Assembly (NCBI GenBank): GCA_002347085.1
Contig: DDWW01000018.1
Coordinates: 9,329-73,328 of the forward strand
Reading direction: 5' to 3'
From: Desulfobulbaceae bacterium UBA2276
Lineage (GTDB): Bacteria > Desulfobacterota > Desulfobulbia > Desulfobulbales > Desulfocapsaceae
DNA length: 64,000 bases
Shown here: piece by piece, positions 34,525 to 43,788 of the stretch
Layout: the number at the start of each line of letters is the position of its first letter
Numbering within the stretch: position 1 is the first letter of the stretch
Notes under the pieces: model-generated
Database searches by the model: none
Told to the model about the DNA's origin: nothing
The model's input: the letters and a program-made list of their open reading frames with translations, nothing else
Made by a program: the position numbers and the translations under genes

Positions 34525-35904
34525 TCACGCATTGTTGTGGTTCTTTTCTCGGCGGTCTCTTTTTTGTTGGGCATCATCCTTTCTGCCGCTGAGCAGGTTG
34601 CCGAGCTCCTCAATGGTCTGTTTCAGCGGTGTGGTCTCGTTGACATCCTGGCGCAGAAAGTCATTGATGGCATCAATCCTGGTGATGGCATGGTCAATTT
34701 TAGGGTTGGAACCCTTGGCGTAGGCCCCGATATTGATCAGGTCTTCGGCCTCCTTGTAGGTGGCAAGGATACTTCGGGCCTGACCGGCGAGCTCAATGTG
34801 GCGAGGGGAGACAATGTCGCGCATTACCCGGCTGGCAGAGCCCAGAATGTCGATGGCCGGATAGTGGTTTTTGGCGGCAATGGCCCGGGAAAGGACAATG
34901 TGACCATCAAGGATGGAGCGTACCGAGTCGGCTACCGGTTCGGTCATGTCGTCTCCATCGACAAGCACCGTGTAGAGTCCGGTGATGGAACCCTTGCCTT
35001 TAAAACGGCCGGCACGTTCCAGGAGCTTGGGCAGGGTGGCAAAGACCGAGGGGGTGTAGCCCTTGGTAGTGGGCGGCTCGCCAATGGCCAGACCGATCTC
35101 GCGCATGGCCATGGCAAAGCGGGTGACTGAGTCCATCATCAACAGGACATTTTTGCCCTGCCCGCAAAAGAATTCGGCAATGGCCGTGGCCACAAAGGCC
35201 CCGCGCATCCGCAGCAGAGGCGACTGATCCGAGGTGACGACCACGATCACCGAGCGGGCCAGACCCTCCTTGCCCAGATCACGTTCGATAAACTCACGTA
35301 CCTCGCGGCCCCGCTCGCCAATCAAGGCGATAACATTGATATCGGCCCGGGCGTAGCGGGCCATCATCCCTAGAAGTACACTTTTTCCCACACCCGAACC
35401 GGCCATAATCCCCAGACGCTGGCCCATGCCGCAGGTGGTGAGGCCGTTGATGGAGCGGATGCCAAGATCCAGGGGCTCTGAGATATTGGTTCTCTGCATC
35501 GGTCCTGGGGGCAGGGAGTAGATCGCTTTTTCATAGGGAAGCAAGGGGGACGGAAGTCCGTCCAGGGGATTCTCCATGGCATCGATGACTCGGCCCAGCA
35601 GGGTGTCGCCCACTTGGATGGTGGCACTGTCCTTGATGATCCTGATCTGGCTGCCGGGTCCCAGGCCCCGCAGCTCGCCTAAAGGCATGAGCAGGGCTCG
35701 TGAATCTTTGAAGCCTACGATTTCCGCCATGACCGGCTCGCTGTTCTTGTCGATTGGCGTTAATTGGCAAAGAGAACCAATGGATGCCGTCGGGCAGTAG
35801 CCTTCAACCACCAGCCCGACGATACGGGTGATCTTGCCCCAGACCTTGATGGTGTTGAGTTTATTGATGGCCGAGACGGCAGGTGCGGCAGGGATGAGAG
35901 TCAT
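34525..35904 (-). CDS. fliI: Flagellum-specific ATPase FliI
   Basis: This 459-residue protein is the export ATPase, related to the F1 beta subunit. Walker A is MAGSGVGKSVLLGMMARYAR; Walker B lies in GKNVLLMMDSVTRFAMAMRE. The motif EIGLAIGEPPTTKGYTPSVF is specific for FliI and type III ATPases. It follows fliH and precedes fliJ, its direct partners. Confidence 0.97.
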   Translation of the reverse strand: MTLIPAAPAVSAINKLNTIKVWGKITRIVGLVVEGYCPTASIGSLCQLTPIDKNSEPVMAEIVGFKDSRALLMPLGELRGLGPGSQIRIIKDSATIQVGDTLLGRVIDAMENPLDGLPSPLLPYEKAIYSLPPGPMQRTNISEPLDLGIRSINGLTTCGMGQRLGIMAGSGVGKSVLLGMMARYARADINVIALIGERGREVREFIERDLGKEGLARSVIVVVTSDQSPLLRMRGAFVATAIAEFFCGQGKNVLLMMDSVTRFAMAMREIGLAIGEPPTTKGYTPSVFATLPKLLERAGRFKGKGSITGLYTVLVDGDDMTEPVADSVRSILDGHIVLSRAIAAKNHYPAIDILGSASRVMRDIVSPRHIELAGQARSILATYKEAEDLINIGAYAKGSNPKIDHAITRIDAINDFLRQDVNETTPLKQTIEELGNLLSGRKDDAQQKRDRREKNHNNA

Positions 35905-35921
35905 GTTTCCTGATTTTCCCT

Positions 35922-36710
35922 CTACGCCGGGGCCTCAGTAGTCTGGTTTGCTTGCAGGGCCTCTTGGATGACCTGTAACTGGCTGCCGATTGTGGCGTCA
36001 ACGGTGCAATTTGCTGACTCCAGCCGGCAGCCGCCGCGTTCAATTGAGTTGTCGGCCTTGAGGGTGATGTTGTTCAAGCCGCTGATCTCGTTGATGATCT
36101 CTTGTTTCTTGTCTTTGATGATTTCCAAATCTCTCGGATTCACCCGGATCTCGAACTCTTCAGATTTGACGGCGAAGCGAATGGCATCCTCAATAGTTGC
36201 CAGAATCGTCTGGCTCTGTTCGCTGCTGAGAGAGTGACGAATGACCTTCTCGGCGATTGCCATGGCCATGATATGCATTTCATGAGTGTTATTTCGCAGT
36301 ATGGTTTCATGAAGTCGAGTTAATTGCTCGCAGGCGGCTTGCAGGGTACGGACACAGCTTCCAAAATCTTCATCCGCCTGCTGTCTTCCCTTCAGCACAC
36401 CTTCGGTAATTCCCTCTTGGCGGATCAACTCCAGGTCTATGCCTGGTGCCGGTGTTTCCTCATTCAGCTCTGCGTCGGCATGGTCTTCGGCGGGGAGAGC
36501 TTTGGTCTGCCGGCTCACTGTTTGCTCGTGTTTGTCCGCGTGATCAGGGGTGAACCCGCCCTGGCCCTGGCCTGGAGAAGAATGTCCGGGCATAAGTTCC
36601 TGCCAGACCGGTTCAGGGTGGCCTTGATGGCTGGGCAAGAGCTGCTCGGGTACAAATTCGGCCGTGTTCTGGTAAATTTTAGACAAGGGAGATGATTTAG
36701 ACAAGCTCAT
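35922..36710 (-). CDS. fliH: Flagellar assembly protein FliH
   Basis: This 262-residue protein is FliH, the regulator of FliI. The first 90 residues are Pro/Gln/His-rich. The C-terminal half shows the conserved region: MAIAEKVIRHSLSSEQSQTI, then VKSEEFEIRVNPRDLEII and ERGGCRLESANCTVDATIGS. The ATG at 36710 is preceded by AGGAGG and overlaps the fliG end by 14 bases; a GTG at 36716 is the alternative. Confidence 0.92.
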   Translation of the reverse strand: MSLSKSSPLSKIYQNTAEFVPEQLLPSHQGHPEPVWQELMPGHSSPGQGQGGFTPDHADKHEQTVSRQTKALPAEDHADAELNEETPAPGIDLELIRQEGITEGVLKGRQQADEDFGSCVRTLQAACEQLTRLHETILRNNTHEMHIMAMAIAEKVIRHSLSSEQSQTILATIEDAIRFAVKSEEFEIRVNPRDLEIIKDKKQEIINEISGLNNITLKADNSIERGGCRLESANCTVDATIGSQLQVIQEALQANQTTEAPA

Positions 36711-37701
36711 CACCACCTCCTGTGCCCAGCACCAGTTTGCCTTCCTCCTGCAGTTTCATGGCGATCTTGACGATGGTCTGCTGCATGGCCTCAACCTCCG
36801 AGAGCCGCACCGGCCCCATGGCCTCCAGGTCGTCTCTGATCATATCGGCAGCGCGTGAGGACATATTGGCAAAGATCTTTTCCTTCATCTCTTCGGAGGC
36901 CGTCTTCAAGGCCAGGGTCAGAGAGTCGTTGCTGACCTCGCGCAGGATCATCTGCAACGAGCGGCCATCAAGGGCAACCAGATTTTCAAAGGTGAACATC
37001 CGTTTACGGATCTCTTCAGCCATTTCCGGGTCAGATTGTTCAATGGTTTCAAGGATATCGGCATCCATGCTGTTTTTCAGGTGATCGAGCAGATCCACAA
37101 CCTTGTCCATGCCCCCTAACTGTTTCTGTTCTTTGCCGGCTACCAGGCCGATCTCACGATGCAGGGCATCTTCAATGCGGACAATAACATCGGTGGAGAC
37201 CTTTTCAATCTTGGCAATCCGGTAAACCACATCGGCCCGTACATCCTCGGGAAGATTGGCCAGGATCTCGCTGGCATGTTCCACATGCTGGGTAGAGAGG
37301 ATCAGGGCCATGGTCTGGGGATGTTCTTTCTCCAGGAGACCGGCGACCATCTTGGGTTGCATCAGGGAGATGGTCTCTAAGGGGCGGGATTCGTTACCGG
37401 AGATAAAGTGCTCCATCAACTCAGTGGCGCGTTCGTCGGAGCCAGTGGATGCAATAGCTGTTTTGGCAAATTCGGCGCCCTTGACAAAAAGACCGGCGAG
37501 ATCATGCTGGGTCTCGGCGTAACTGGCAAAGACCTTGTCTTTAATGTTTTCGGGGATATGGTCAATGGTCGCCATGGTCCGGGTCACCTGGCGGATCTCA
37601 TCGTCGGAGAGCTCCTGGAAGACCCGGGCAGTGGCCTCTTCGCCCAGACATATAAGCAGGACGGCCGCCTTGTTGAGTCCGGTAAGGGTTTTAATGCTCA
37701 T
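36697..37701 (-). CDS. fliG: Flagellar motor switch protein FliG
   Basis: This 334-residue protein is FliG, the rotor protein that meets the stator. Motifs are GLNKAAVLLICLGEEATARV, the EHPQT segment (EKEHPQTMALILSTQ) and the C-terminal torque helix region ALDGRSLQMILREVSNDSLT. Length matches the family. It lies 12 bases after fliF. Confidence 0.97.
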   Translation of the reverse strand: MSIKTLTGLNKAAVLLICLGEEATARVFQELSDDEIRQVTRTMATIDHIPENIKDKVFASYAETQHDLAGLFVKGAEFAKTAIASTGSDERATELMEHFISGNESRPLETISLMQPKMVAGLLEKEHPQTMALILSTQHVEHASEILANLPEDVRADVVYRIAKIEKVSTDVIVRIEDALHREIGLVAGKEQKQLGGMDKVVDLLDHLKNSMDADILETIEQSDPEMAEEIRKRMFTFENLVALDGRSLQMILREVSNDSLTLALKTASEEMKEKIFANMSSRAADMIRDDLEAMGPVRLSEVEAMQQTIVKIAMKLQEEGKLVLGTGGGDELV

Positions 37702-37713
37702 CTTTTGTCCTTG

Positions 37714-39336
37714 TTATCCTTCGTTGATCCAGCTTTTGACAATGTAGGCGGTTGGCACCTGGTTGCGGGAAATCTCTTTACGCATGTGCAGGATCATCTC
37801 GTCAGGGACGACCTCCGGTAAAGATTCGTCAACCGGTGCTGGCGGCATGGCTCGTTCCCGCTCCAGATCGGCCACGGTCTTGTTGTGCTGTGTTACTTCG
37901 CCTTTCATCGTCTTGACTATGGGCCGGATGAGGAGCAGGTAAAGGAGCAGGGTGCCTATTGCCATCAGGCCGTATTTGGCGAAAGGGAGGTATTCTTTTA
38001 TTGTATCGACGGGACTGGTTTCGGCGGCGATGACGGCCTCTTTTGGGGTCTCGGTAAAAGGCATGGAAACAATGTTAATACTGTCTCCCCGTGTTTTGAC
38101 CAGTCCCAAGGCGCTGGAGACCATACCTTCCAGGGATTTGAGCTCCTCCTCGCTGCGGGGTTGGGTGGTGGCCGCTTCCTTGTCTTTGCCGGGGATGGTC
38201 TTGTCGGCCACCAGGATGGAGACCGAGAGTTTGGTGACATTGCCAACAGGATTGACGGTCTTGCTGATGGTCTTGCTGATTTCGTAGTTAGTGGTTCGGG
38301 AAGTCTTGCTGGAGCTGGGGGTGGAGGCGGTCTGAGCTTCGGTGTTGCCCTGGAGATTGGATTCAACGCCGGGTACGCCGCCGCTGCCCTTGTCGTTGTT
38401 GGCCTCCTCCTGGGTTTGTTCGCTGCGGATGACTGGGTCATCGGCGTCAAAGAGCTCCTGGGTCTTCTCTACCTTGGCAAAATCCAGGGTGGCGGTTACC
38501 CGGACCATGGCCTTGTCCACCCCCAGGGTCTTGTCCAGGAGATCGAGGGCCCGAGTCTGCATCCGTTGTTCAACTTCCTGTTGGAAGGCCAGCATGTCGA
38601 GGGAGACGCTCTGGTCCGAGTTGTCTTTTTCGGGATCGCTTAATACCTTGCCCGAGGCGTCGATAACCTTTACATTTTTAGGCTCCATGCCGGTTACCGA
38701 CCCGGCCACCAGATGGATGATACCCTGAACCTGCTCTTTGCCAAGGGCCTTGCCTGGCTTCAAGGTGACAATTACCGAGGCCGTGGCCGGCTTCTGCTGG
38801 TTTTCAAAAAGGCGTTTTTCCGGTAAGGCCAGATGAACGCGGGTGGCCTCAACCGGGGCCAATGAAGCGATAGTACGGGAGAGTTCTCCCTGCAATGCCC
38901 TGGTGTAATTCACCTTCTGGACAAAATCGGTGAGGGCAAAATTCTGTTTGTCAAATATTTCAAAACCAACACCCCCTCCGGATGGCAGGCCGCTGGCGGC
39001 AAGTTCGAGACGGGTTTCGTAGAGTTTGTCCGCAGGGATCCAGATATTCTTGCCATCATTTTTAAGCTGATAGGGGATCTTTTGGCCTTTGAGCCAGTTG
39101 ACCACGGATCCGGCATCGGCCTCGTTCAGATTGGCATAGAGCAACTGCTGCGTGGCGGTTTGTGACTTGACGATGATGAGTGCAAACAGAGCGATGGAGA
39201 TGAGGGCCACAGCCCCCAGGGCTATTTGGCGGGAAAGAGGCCAGTCGCCAATCAGGGTCAGGAGATTCTTGCGCTCGGGAGGAGGTGCTGGTACCTGTCC
39301 TCGGTTGAGTGGCTGATTTGTGTTTTCGTCTGCCAT
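37714..39336 (-). CDS. fliF: Flagellar MS-ring protein FliF
   Basis: This 540-residue protein forms the MS ring. Two membrane helices (about 32-52 and 450-470) flank a periplasmic part with YANLNEADAGSVVNWLKGQK and TRVHLALPEKRLFENQQKPA. The C-terminal tail binds FliG. The periplasmic loop NYEISKTISKTVNPVGNVTK is also typical. It is followed closely by fliG and separated from fliE by a hairpin repeat. Confidence 0.96.
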   Translation of the reverse strand: MADENTNQPLNRGQVPAPPPERKNLLTLIGDWPLSRQIALGAVALISIALFALIIVKSQTATQQLLYANLNEADAGSVVNWLKGQKIPYQLKNDGKNIWIPADKLYETRLELAASGLPSGGGVGFEIFDKQNFALTDFVQKVNYTRALQGELSRTIASLAPVEATRVHLALPEKRLFENQQKPATASVIVTLKPGKALGKEQVQGIIHLVAGSVTGMEPKNVKVIDASGKVLSDPEKDNSDQSVSLDMLAFQQEVEQRMQTRALDLLDKTLGVDKAMVRVTATLDFAKVEKTQELFDADDPVIRSEQTQEEANNDKGSGGVPGVESNLQGNTEAQTASTPSSSKTSRTTNYEISKTISKTVNPVGNVTKLSVSILVADKTIPGKDKEAATTQPRSEEELKSLEGMVSSALGLVKTRGDSINIVSMPFTETPKEAVIAAETSPVDTIKEYLPFAKYGLMAIGTLLLYLLLIRPIVKTMKGEVTQHNKTVADLERERAMPPAPVDESLPEVVPDEMILHMRKEISRNQVPTAYIVKSWINEG

Positions 39337-39374
39337 GGAAAATTACCTTTGTGGAGAAGGTCGTTGAGTCTGTG

Positions 39375-39433
39375 GTCGTTTAGCTGCCGTTATAAACAAA
39401 GCAAAAAACTGTTTCTTTTATAACGGACTCTAA
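39375..39433 (-). repeat. Hairpin repeat starting at the fliE stop codon
   Basis: Read on the minus strand the element begins ATTTAGAGTCCGTTATAAAA, with TAG the stop of fliE, and ends TATAACGGCAGCTAAA. Arms CCGTTATAAAAGAAACAG and GTTTGTTTATAACGG are imperfect in the middle. Only hairpin A is present; hairpin B is absent. Confidence 0.75.
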
Positions 39434-39726
39434 ATCTGCATTCGCATTACTTCTTCGTAGGCCTGGAGGGCCTTGTTCCGCATCTGGACCAGCATCTTCA
39501 GGGAAATGTCGGCCTCTTCAACGGCAATCATCACCTCATGCAGGCTTTCGGCCTTGCCGGTATTGAGCTGTTCAATGGCCTGTTCTCCACTGTTTTGGGA
39601 CTGATTCACCTGTTCGATGGTGGATTTTATGATGTCGGCAAAGCCGTTTTTAGCGGTGGAAACACTACTGGGGTCTGTTGGGCGTAGCGGCAGGGAGGCC
39701 CCGGCCCCGGTGATCTGCATGTTCAT
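39430..39726 (-). CDS. fliE: Flagellar hook-basal body protein FliE
   Basis: This 98-residue protein is FliE, the adaptor between MS ring and rod. The C-terminal half shows NQSQNSGEQAIEQLNTGKAE, LHEVMIAVEEADISLKMLVQ and RNKALQAYEEVMRMQI, the family signature. It lies six bases after flgC. Confidence 0.95.
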   Translation of the reverse strand: MNMQITGAGASLPLRPTDPSSVSTAKNGFADIIKSTIEQVNQSQNSGEQAIEQLNTGKAESLHEVMIAVEEADISLKMLVQMRNKALQAYEEVMRMQI

Positions 39727-39732
39727 AATCTC

Positions 39733-40164
39733 TTATCTCCCTATTTCCAAGGCCTTGAGTGCCATTCTTTTGGCAGATTTGATGACCGTGGTGTTGGCCT
39801 CGTAAGCGCGGGTGGCCGAGGTCATATCCACCATCTCTTTTAACACATTGACATTGGGCATGGCAACATACCCATCTTCTCGGGCGTCGGGATGAGAGGG
39901 ATCATAAATCAGTTTTGGTTCCTCCTGATCCTCGAGGATCTTGGTAACCTCGACCCCCTGGACACTGTTTTTGAGCTTTCCGTCCAGGTGCTCTTGAAAG
40001 GAAAGCGGCTGGCTTTGAAAGTAAACGGATTTTTTCTTGTAGGGACCACCCTCCGGGGTGGATGTGGTCTCCACATTGGCCAGATTGGAACTGATGGTGT
40101 CGAGACGAATCCTTTGGGCCTTGAGGGCTGAGGCGCTCACGTCAAAGGTGTTAAAGATATCCAT
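39733..40164 (-). CDS. flgC: Flagellar proximal rod protein FlgC
   Basis: This 143-residue protein is FlgC: DVSASALKAQRIRLDTISSN, then LANVETTSTPEGGPYKKKSV, and the end VNVLKEMVDMTSATRAYEAN. AAAGGAG precedes the ATG at 40164; a longer frame to 40197 adds no family sequence. It lies between flgB and fliE as usual. Confidence 0.95.
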   Translation of the reverse strand: MDIFNTFDVSASALKAQRIRLDTISSNLANVETTSTPEGGPYKKKSVYFQSQPLSFQEHLDGKLKNSVQGVEVTKILEDQEEPKLIYDPSHPDAREDGYVAMPNVNVLKEMVDMTSATRAYEANTTVIKSAKRMALKALEIGR

Positions 40165-40296
40165 TTTAGTCTCCTTTGTTTGACGAACTGGTGTCACATA
40201 TCATAACTACTCAACCACGGATGAACACGGATTGGCACGGATAAAAAAGAAAATATCTGCGTTCATCTGTGCTCAAATATTTTTTTTCATGTCAAA

Positions 40297-40710
40297 TTAT
40301 TGACCACCTTGCACGACATAACTGAGCAGGGAAAGCTTTTTCTTTAATAACTGGGCCGCCGTTTCATAGATGAGTTCATTTTCCGAAAGCGCCATCATCT
40401 CCTGGTCAATGCTGACCCCATTCTGATCGCCGATACCCGTTTTGTCAGGATCCCTGGTGATGGTGCCGGTGACACTCTCTACATTTGCACCACCACCAAT
40501 AGGGATATGGTTGGGATGGGTGGCCTTTGGCGCGCCTTTACCCTGAACTGCCTGTTGTAATTCCCGCTCAAATTCAAAACGGGCGGGGGCGTAGCCGGGG
40601 GTGTCGGCGTTGGCAATATTGGCGGCGATCACCCGTTGATTGGCCGAGCGCAGATCGAGAGTTTTCTTTAACAGGTGGATATTAGAGTCAAAAAGAGAGA
40701 GTTTGTTCAT
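40297..40710 (-). CDS. flgB: Flagellar proximal rod protein FlgB
   Basis: This 137-residue protein is FlgB. It has LDLRSANQRVIAANIANADT with PGYAPARFEFERELQ, and the C-terminal GVSIDQEMMALSENELIYET followed by QLLKKKLSLLSYVVQGG. It follows the TPR gene after 21 bases, so both are in one unit. Confidence 0.95.
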   Translation of the reverse strand: MNKLSLFDSNIHLLKKTLDLRSANQRVIAANIANADTPGYAPARFEFERELQQAVQGKGAPKATHPNHIPIGGGANVESVTGTITRDPDKTGIGDQNGVSIDQEMMALSENELIYETAAQLLKKKLSLLSYVVQGGQ

Positions 40711-40731
40711 AGCATGGGCCCCACTTGTTTG

Positions 40732-43140
40732 TTATTTGCTTAACGCGGTCAACTCCAGTTCTTTTTTGGCCAATTTCTGCCATAAAGGCATACTTCCTGT
40801 TTCGACAATTTGTTTGAAAAATTTTAGCGCACTCTCTTTATCGCCATTTTGTCGGGCAATCTGACCCAGCCGGAACAAGGCCTGATCCTTATGGGACGAG
40901 TCTTGTTGCACCGAGGTGAACAGCTCCGCGCTCTTTTTGATATCGCCGGTCTGATAGGCACTCTCGGCCAGCATGAAAACGGGGTCGAACTGTTTTCCTT
41001 TTTCTTTACTCTCAGCGGTGATCTTGAGCTCTTCCAGGATGGTCTTGGCCTTAGCATAGTCGTTAAGTTGGAAAGAGAGAGTTGCCTGGATCTCCTTGAA
41101 TCGTGGTTTTGTCGATTTGTGCTCAGAGAGCAGGGTGAGGGCCTCCTGGTTCTTGTTATGGGTCATGAGGTTTTGCAGACGAACAAGGAGGATCTCCTCG
41201 TGATCAGGGCCTTTAGGGTAGGCAGTTTGGTAGTGGTCGGCGTATTCTTCTACCATTTCATCTTCGCCCTGTTCGTAGGCAAGTTTGATGAGGGGGAGAT
41301 AGTAGGGGCCGTTTTCTTCCTTGGCGTTTACCTCCAAGAGGTAGAGATACATCTTGGTGGCCTCATTGAAGAAGCCAAGTTGTTGGTAGGCTTCAGCCAT
41401 GTCGGCGAGCAGACGGATATCGATCCATTTTTTTGCAAAGAGGGGTTTATTTTGCTGGGCCAGTACCAGGGCTTCGACGTACTTTCCGTTTTTCATGTGC
41501 TCTTTCATGAGTTCGGGCATGGTCTCGATCAGCAGGGCCAGGGCCGTGTCATGCAGGGCGCCATTCCTGAATTCCTTGAGGAAATTCATGAGCAGCTCCA
41601 TCCCCTTGTCTTTCTGACCCCGCATCTGGTGGACCAGGATTACCTTGAAGGCCGCCTCTTCCCTGATTGAAAGGTCCTCTGCGGTTTCAGCCAGGTTTTG
41701 ATAATGGGCCAGTCCGGTTTTCTCCCAGTTTTTCATGGTCAGCAGCTTGATATCGGTCTGTTTGGTGGCCGCCCGGACTCCGGCTTCAGTGTCGGGGTAG
41801 GCTAATTCAATTTCGGCGAAATCGTTGAGCATTTGTGTTGCGGGTGTGAGATGGATTTTGGCCATGGCCATGCGAAAACTGATCATCCCTAAATATTTCT
41901 GGGTGTCGATTTTGGGGTGTCTGGCCAAGCGATCATAGCAGTCAATTGCTGCTTTGAACTGTTGGTGACGATAGAGGGTGGAGCAGTATCCATTGAGCGA
42001 GGAACTGTCGTCGGCCAAGGTACCGGCCTTATCCAAGAGTTGATATCCGGCCTGGGCCTTGATGAATTCGCCGGTGGCCAGCCAGTAATCTGCCTGACGT
42101 AAGGCCTTGAGCGAGGCGATCTTGGCTGGAGAGGGGATGTCGTCTTTTGCCAGCAGGAGGCGCATTCGTTCCCATTCTTTGGTCGCCAAGGCAATTTCTA
42201 TCTGGGTGATATAAACGTAGGGCATTATCGGATTGCCCTTGTCTGTTGCGCCCTCAAGATTTTTCAACTCAACATCAGCAAGATAGGGGTCCGCGTATTC
42301 AGCCTGGAGGCGTACAAGGAGATATTTGGCCAGGATGCCGAGAGATTCATCACCATGTTGTTCTGACAAAAGATACAAGTGTTTATGGGCCTCTTGAATT
42401 TTTCCAGCCCGCAAGAGGATGTCGCCATAGGTTAGAGACAATTTTTTCTTATTTGCAGGATTGGTTTCATGGCTGAGTTGCTCGAAAACCAAGGGGATGA
42501 GATCGTTCCAGGAGTTTTTTTGGGCCCCTGCCATGATTTCAGGGTTAAGAAGGGTTACATTTTGCTCGAGCTCGGGTGGCAGAAGAGCGATGGTGGGAAA
42601 AGGGACCAGGGAAAACTGGAGGGCTGGCTCCAGCTTGAGTTCAGCCTCATACTCTTTGAAGAAGTTTTCCCACTTACCGATATAGGGGCAGGTCGTGGCA
42701 GGATTGGGGGCATCCTTGGCTTTTGCTGATAACTTCGATTGTGAGGCCGTGAATTCATTGCCTAAGGTGATACTGACCCGTAATTCGTTGTTCTGGGCTG
42801 CGGGTGCGATTTTCACCTTTTGGGGCGGATAACGGAAAAAAAGCGAGAGGGTGGTGGCGTTATTTTTTTTGAGTGTCAGGATTTTGACCATTTTGTCGTC
42901 GGTTTCAGGGAGGGCGAGATCGTCGGGAGTGAGGGTCTCCGTGAAGGTGAAATCTACCCGTTTTTCCTTCTGAACGATGGAGTATTTGGGGGGAGAGTTG
43001 AAAGTGCAAGAGAGCTGGAGGCTACTGTTACTGTAGCCTTTGCTGATCTTGGTGAGCATCGGTTGGGTTGACGCAGATCTGGCGTTGGCGGTCAAGGTGC
43101 TTGCAATCAGGAGCAGGAGTATAAAGAAATATTTTTTCAT
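40732..43140 (-). CDS. Secreted TPR protein heading the flgB-flgE unit
   Basis: This 802-residue protein has a signal peptide (KKYFFILLLLIASTLTANAR), then a beta-rich domain to about residue 130 (KRVDFTFTETLTPDDLAL; SLFFRYPPQKVKIAPA) that resembles AMIN-type envelope domains, then helical tetratricopeptide-like repeats to the end (for example FRLGQIARQNGDKESALKFF). It is the first gene after a sigma-54 promoter and directly precedes flgB. Its location and likely periplasmic site suggest a role in rod assembly or envelope passage, for instance recruiting a peptidoglycan-opening factor, since FlgJ here has no muramidase domain. That role is inference. Confidence 0.75.
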   Translation of the reverse strand: MKKYFFILLLLIASTLTANARSASTQPMLTKISKGYSNSSLQLSCTFNSPPKYSIVQKEKRVDFTFTETLTPDDLALPETDDKMVKILTLKKNNATTLSLFFRYPPQKVKIAPAAQNNELRVSITLGNEFTASQSKLSAKAKDAPNPATTCPYIGKWENFFKEYEAELKLEPALQFSLVPFPTIALLPPELEQNVTLLNPEIMAGAQKNSWNDLIPLVFEQLSHETNPANKKKLSLTYGDILLRAGKIQEAHKHLYLLSEQHGDESLGILAKYLLVRLQAEYADPYLADVELKNLEGATDKGNPIMPYVYITQIEIALATKEWERMRLLLAKDDIPSPAKIASLKALRQADYWLATGEFIKAQAGYQLLDKAGTLADDSSSLNGYCSTLYRHQQFKAAIDCYDRLARHPKIDTQKYLGMISFRMAMAKIHLTPATQMLNDFAEIELAYPDTEAGVRAATKQTDIKLLTMKNWEKTGLAHYQNLAETAEDLSIREEAAFKVILVHQMRGQKDKGMELLMNFLKEFRNGALHDTALALLIETMPELMKEHMKNGKYVEALVLAQQNKPLFAKKWIDIRLLADMAEAYQQLGFFNEATKMYLYLLEVNAKEENGPYYLPLIKLAYEQGEDEMVEEYADHYQTAYPKGPDHEEILLVRLQNLMTHNKNQEALTLLSEHKSTKPRFKEIQATLSFQLNDYAKAKTILEELKITAESKEKGKQFDPVFMLAESAYQTGDIKKSAELFTSVQQDSSHKDQALFRLGQIARQNGDKESALKFFKQIVETGSMPLWQKLAKKELELTALSK

Positions 43141-43176
43141 AATATAAGAGAGAAAGGTGGATTTTGGATGTCTTAT

Positions 43177-43192
43177 TGCAAATAGCGTTCCA
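43177..43192 (-). promoter_or_regulatory. Sigma-54 promoter of the TPR-flgB-flgE unit
   Basis: On the minus strand TGGAACGCTATTTGCA fits TGGCACG-N4-TTGCW. Transcription would start about 25 bases before the ATG at 43140. The cognate activator is probably the sigma-54-dependent regulator at 46893-48467. Confidence 0.75.
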
Positions 43193-43276
43193 TTTTTTGT
43201 GCTCTTTGCTGGCTATTTGCTGGTTATGGGTGATGAGCACTGATGAAAAAATATTGATTGGCAACACAATAGTATT

Positions 43277-43355
43277 GTGTGAATCGTGTAGAATTGTGTA
43301 AAATCGTTTAGAATTATGTGAAATTGTGAAATTTCTGTAAAATTACGGTGAAATT
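43277..43355. repeat. Phased 10-base repeat array between cheY and the flgB unit
   Basis: Eight imperfect units occur at close to 10-base steps: GTGTGAATC, GTGTAGAATT, GTGTAAAATC, GTTTAGAATT, ATGTGAAATT, GTGAAATT, CTGTAAAATT, CGGTGAAATT. The consensus is GTGTRAAATT. The array is AT-rich, one helical turn per unit, and lies 85-165 bases upstream of the sigma-54 promoter at 43177, the usual range for activator-binding sites. It is also just upstream of cheY. Confidence 0.75.
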
Positions 43356-43399
43356 ACTTTTATCGGGTACTGAAAATAATATTTTTTATGGAGGTCAAG

Positions 43400-43774
43400 A
43401 TGGGCAATAATGTTTTATTGGTGGATGATTCAAGCACCATGCGGAAAATTGTAGGCAGGTCTCTGCGTCAGGCAGGTATTGAGTTTGATAATATCTATGA
43501 AGCTGCTGATGGTTTGCAGGCCTTGGAGATGCTGGAAAAAGAGACGGTTGATCTGGTGCTCAGTGATATCAATATGCCGAACATGGATGGAATTTCCTTT
43601 CTTCGCGAAAAGGCCAATCGGCCCAATATGAAAAATATTCCGGTGTTTATGATCTCGACAGAAACTGGCGATGATATTATCGGTGAGGCAAAATCTTTAG
43701 GGGCAGTGGGGGCGATCAAAAAACCCTTTACCCCGGACATGGTGAATGCGGTCCTCGGTCCATTTCTTAAATAA
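43400..43774 (+). CDS. cheY: CheY-type chemotaxis response regulator
   Basis: This 124-residue single-domain receiver has the phosphorylation set: Asp9-Asp10 (LLVDDSSTMRKIVGRSL), Asp56 (DLVLSDINMPNMDGISF), Thr in MISTET, and Lys in AIKKPFTP. The length and KKPFTP end fit CheY, which binds FliM. I chose the ATG at 43400 because GGAGG lies five bases before it; an upstream ATG at 43388 overlaps this ribosome site. It is followed by two cheX genes, whose products would remove its phosphate. Confidence 0.92.
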   Translation: MGNNVLLVDDSSTMRKIVGRSLRQAGIEFDNIYEAADGLQALEMLEKETVDLVLSDINMPNMDGISFLREKANRPNMKNIPVFMISTETGDDIIGEAKSLGAVGAIKKPFTPDMVNAVLGPFLK

Positions 43775-43788
43775 AGGGGTGTTGTGCT

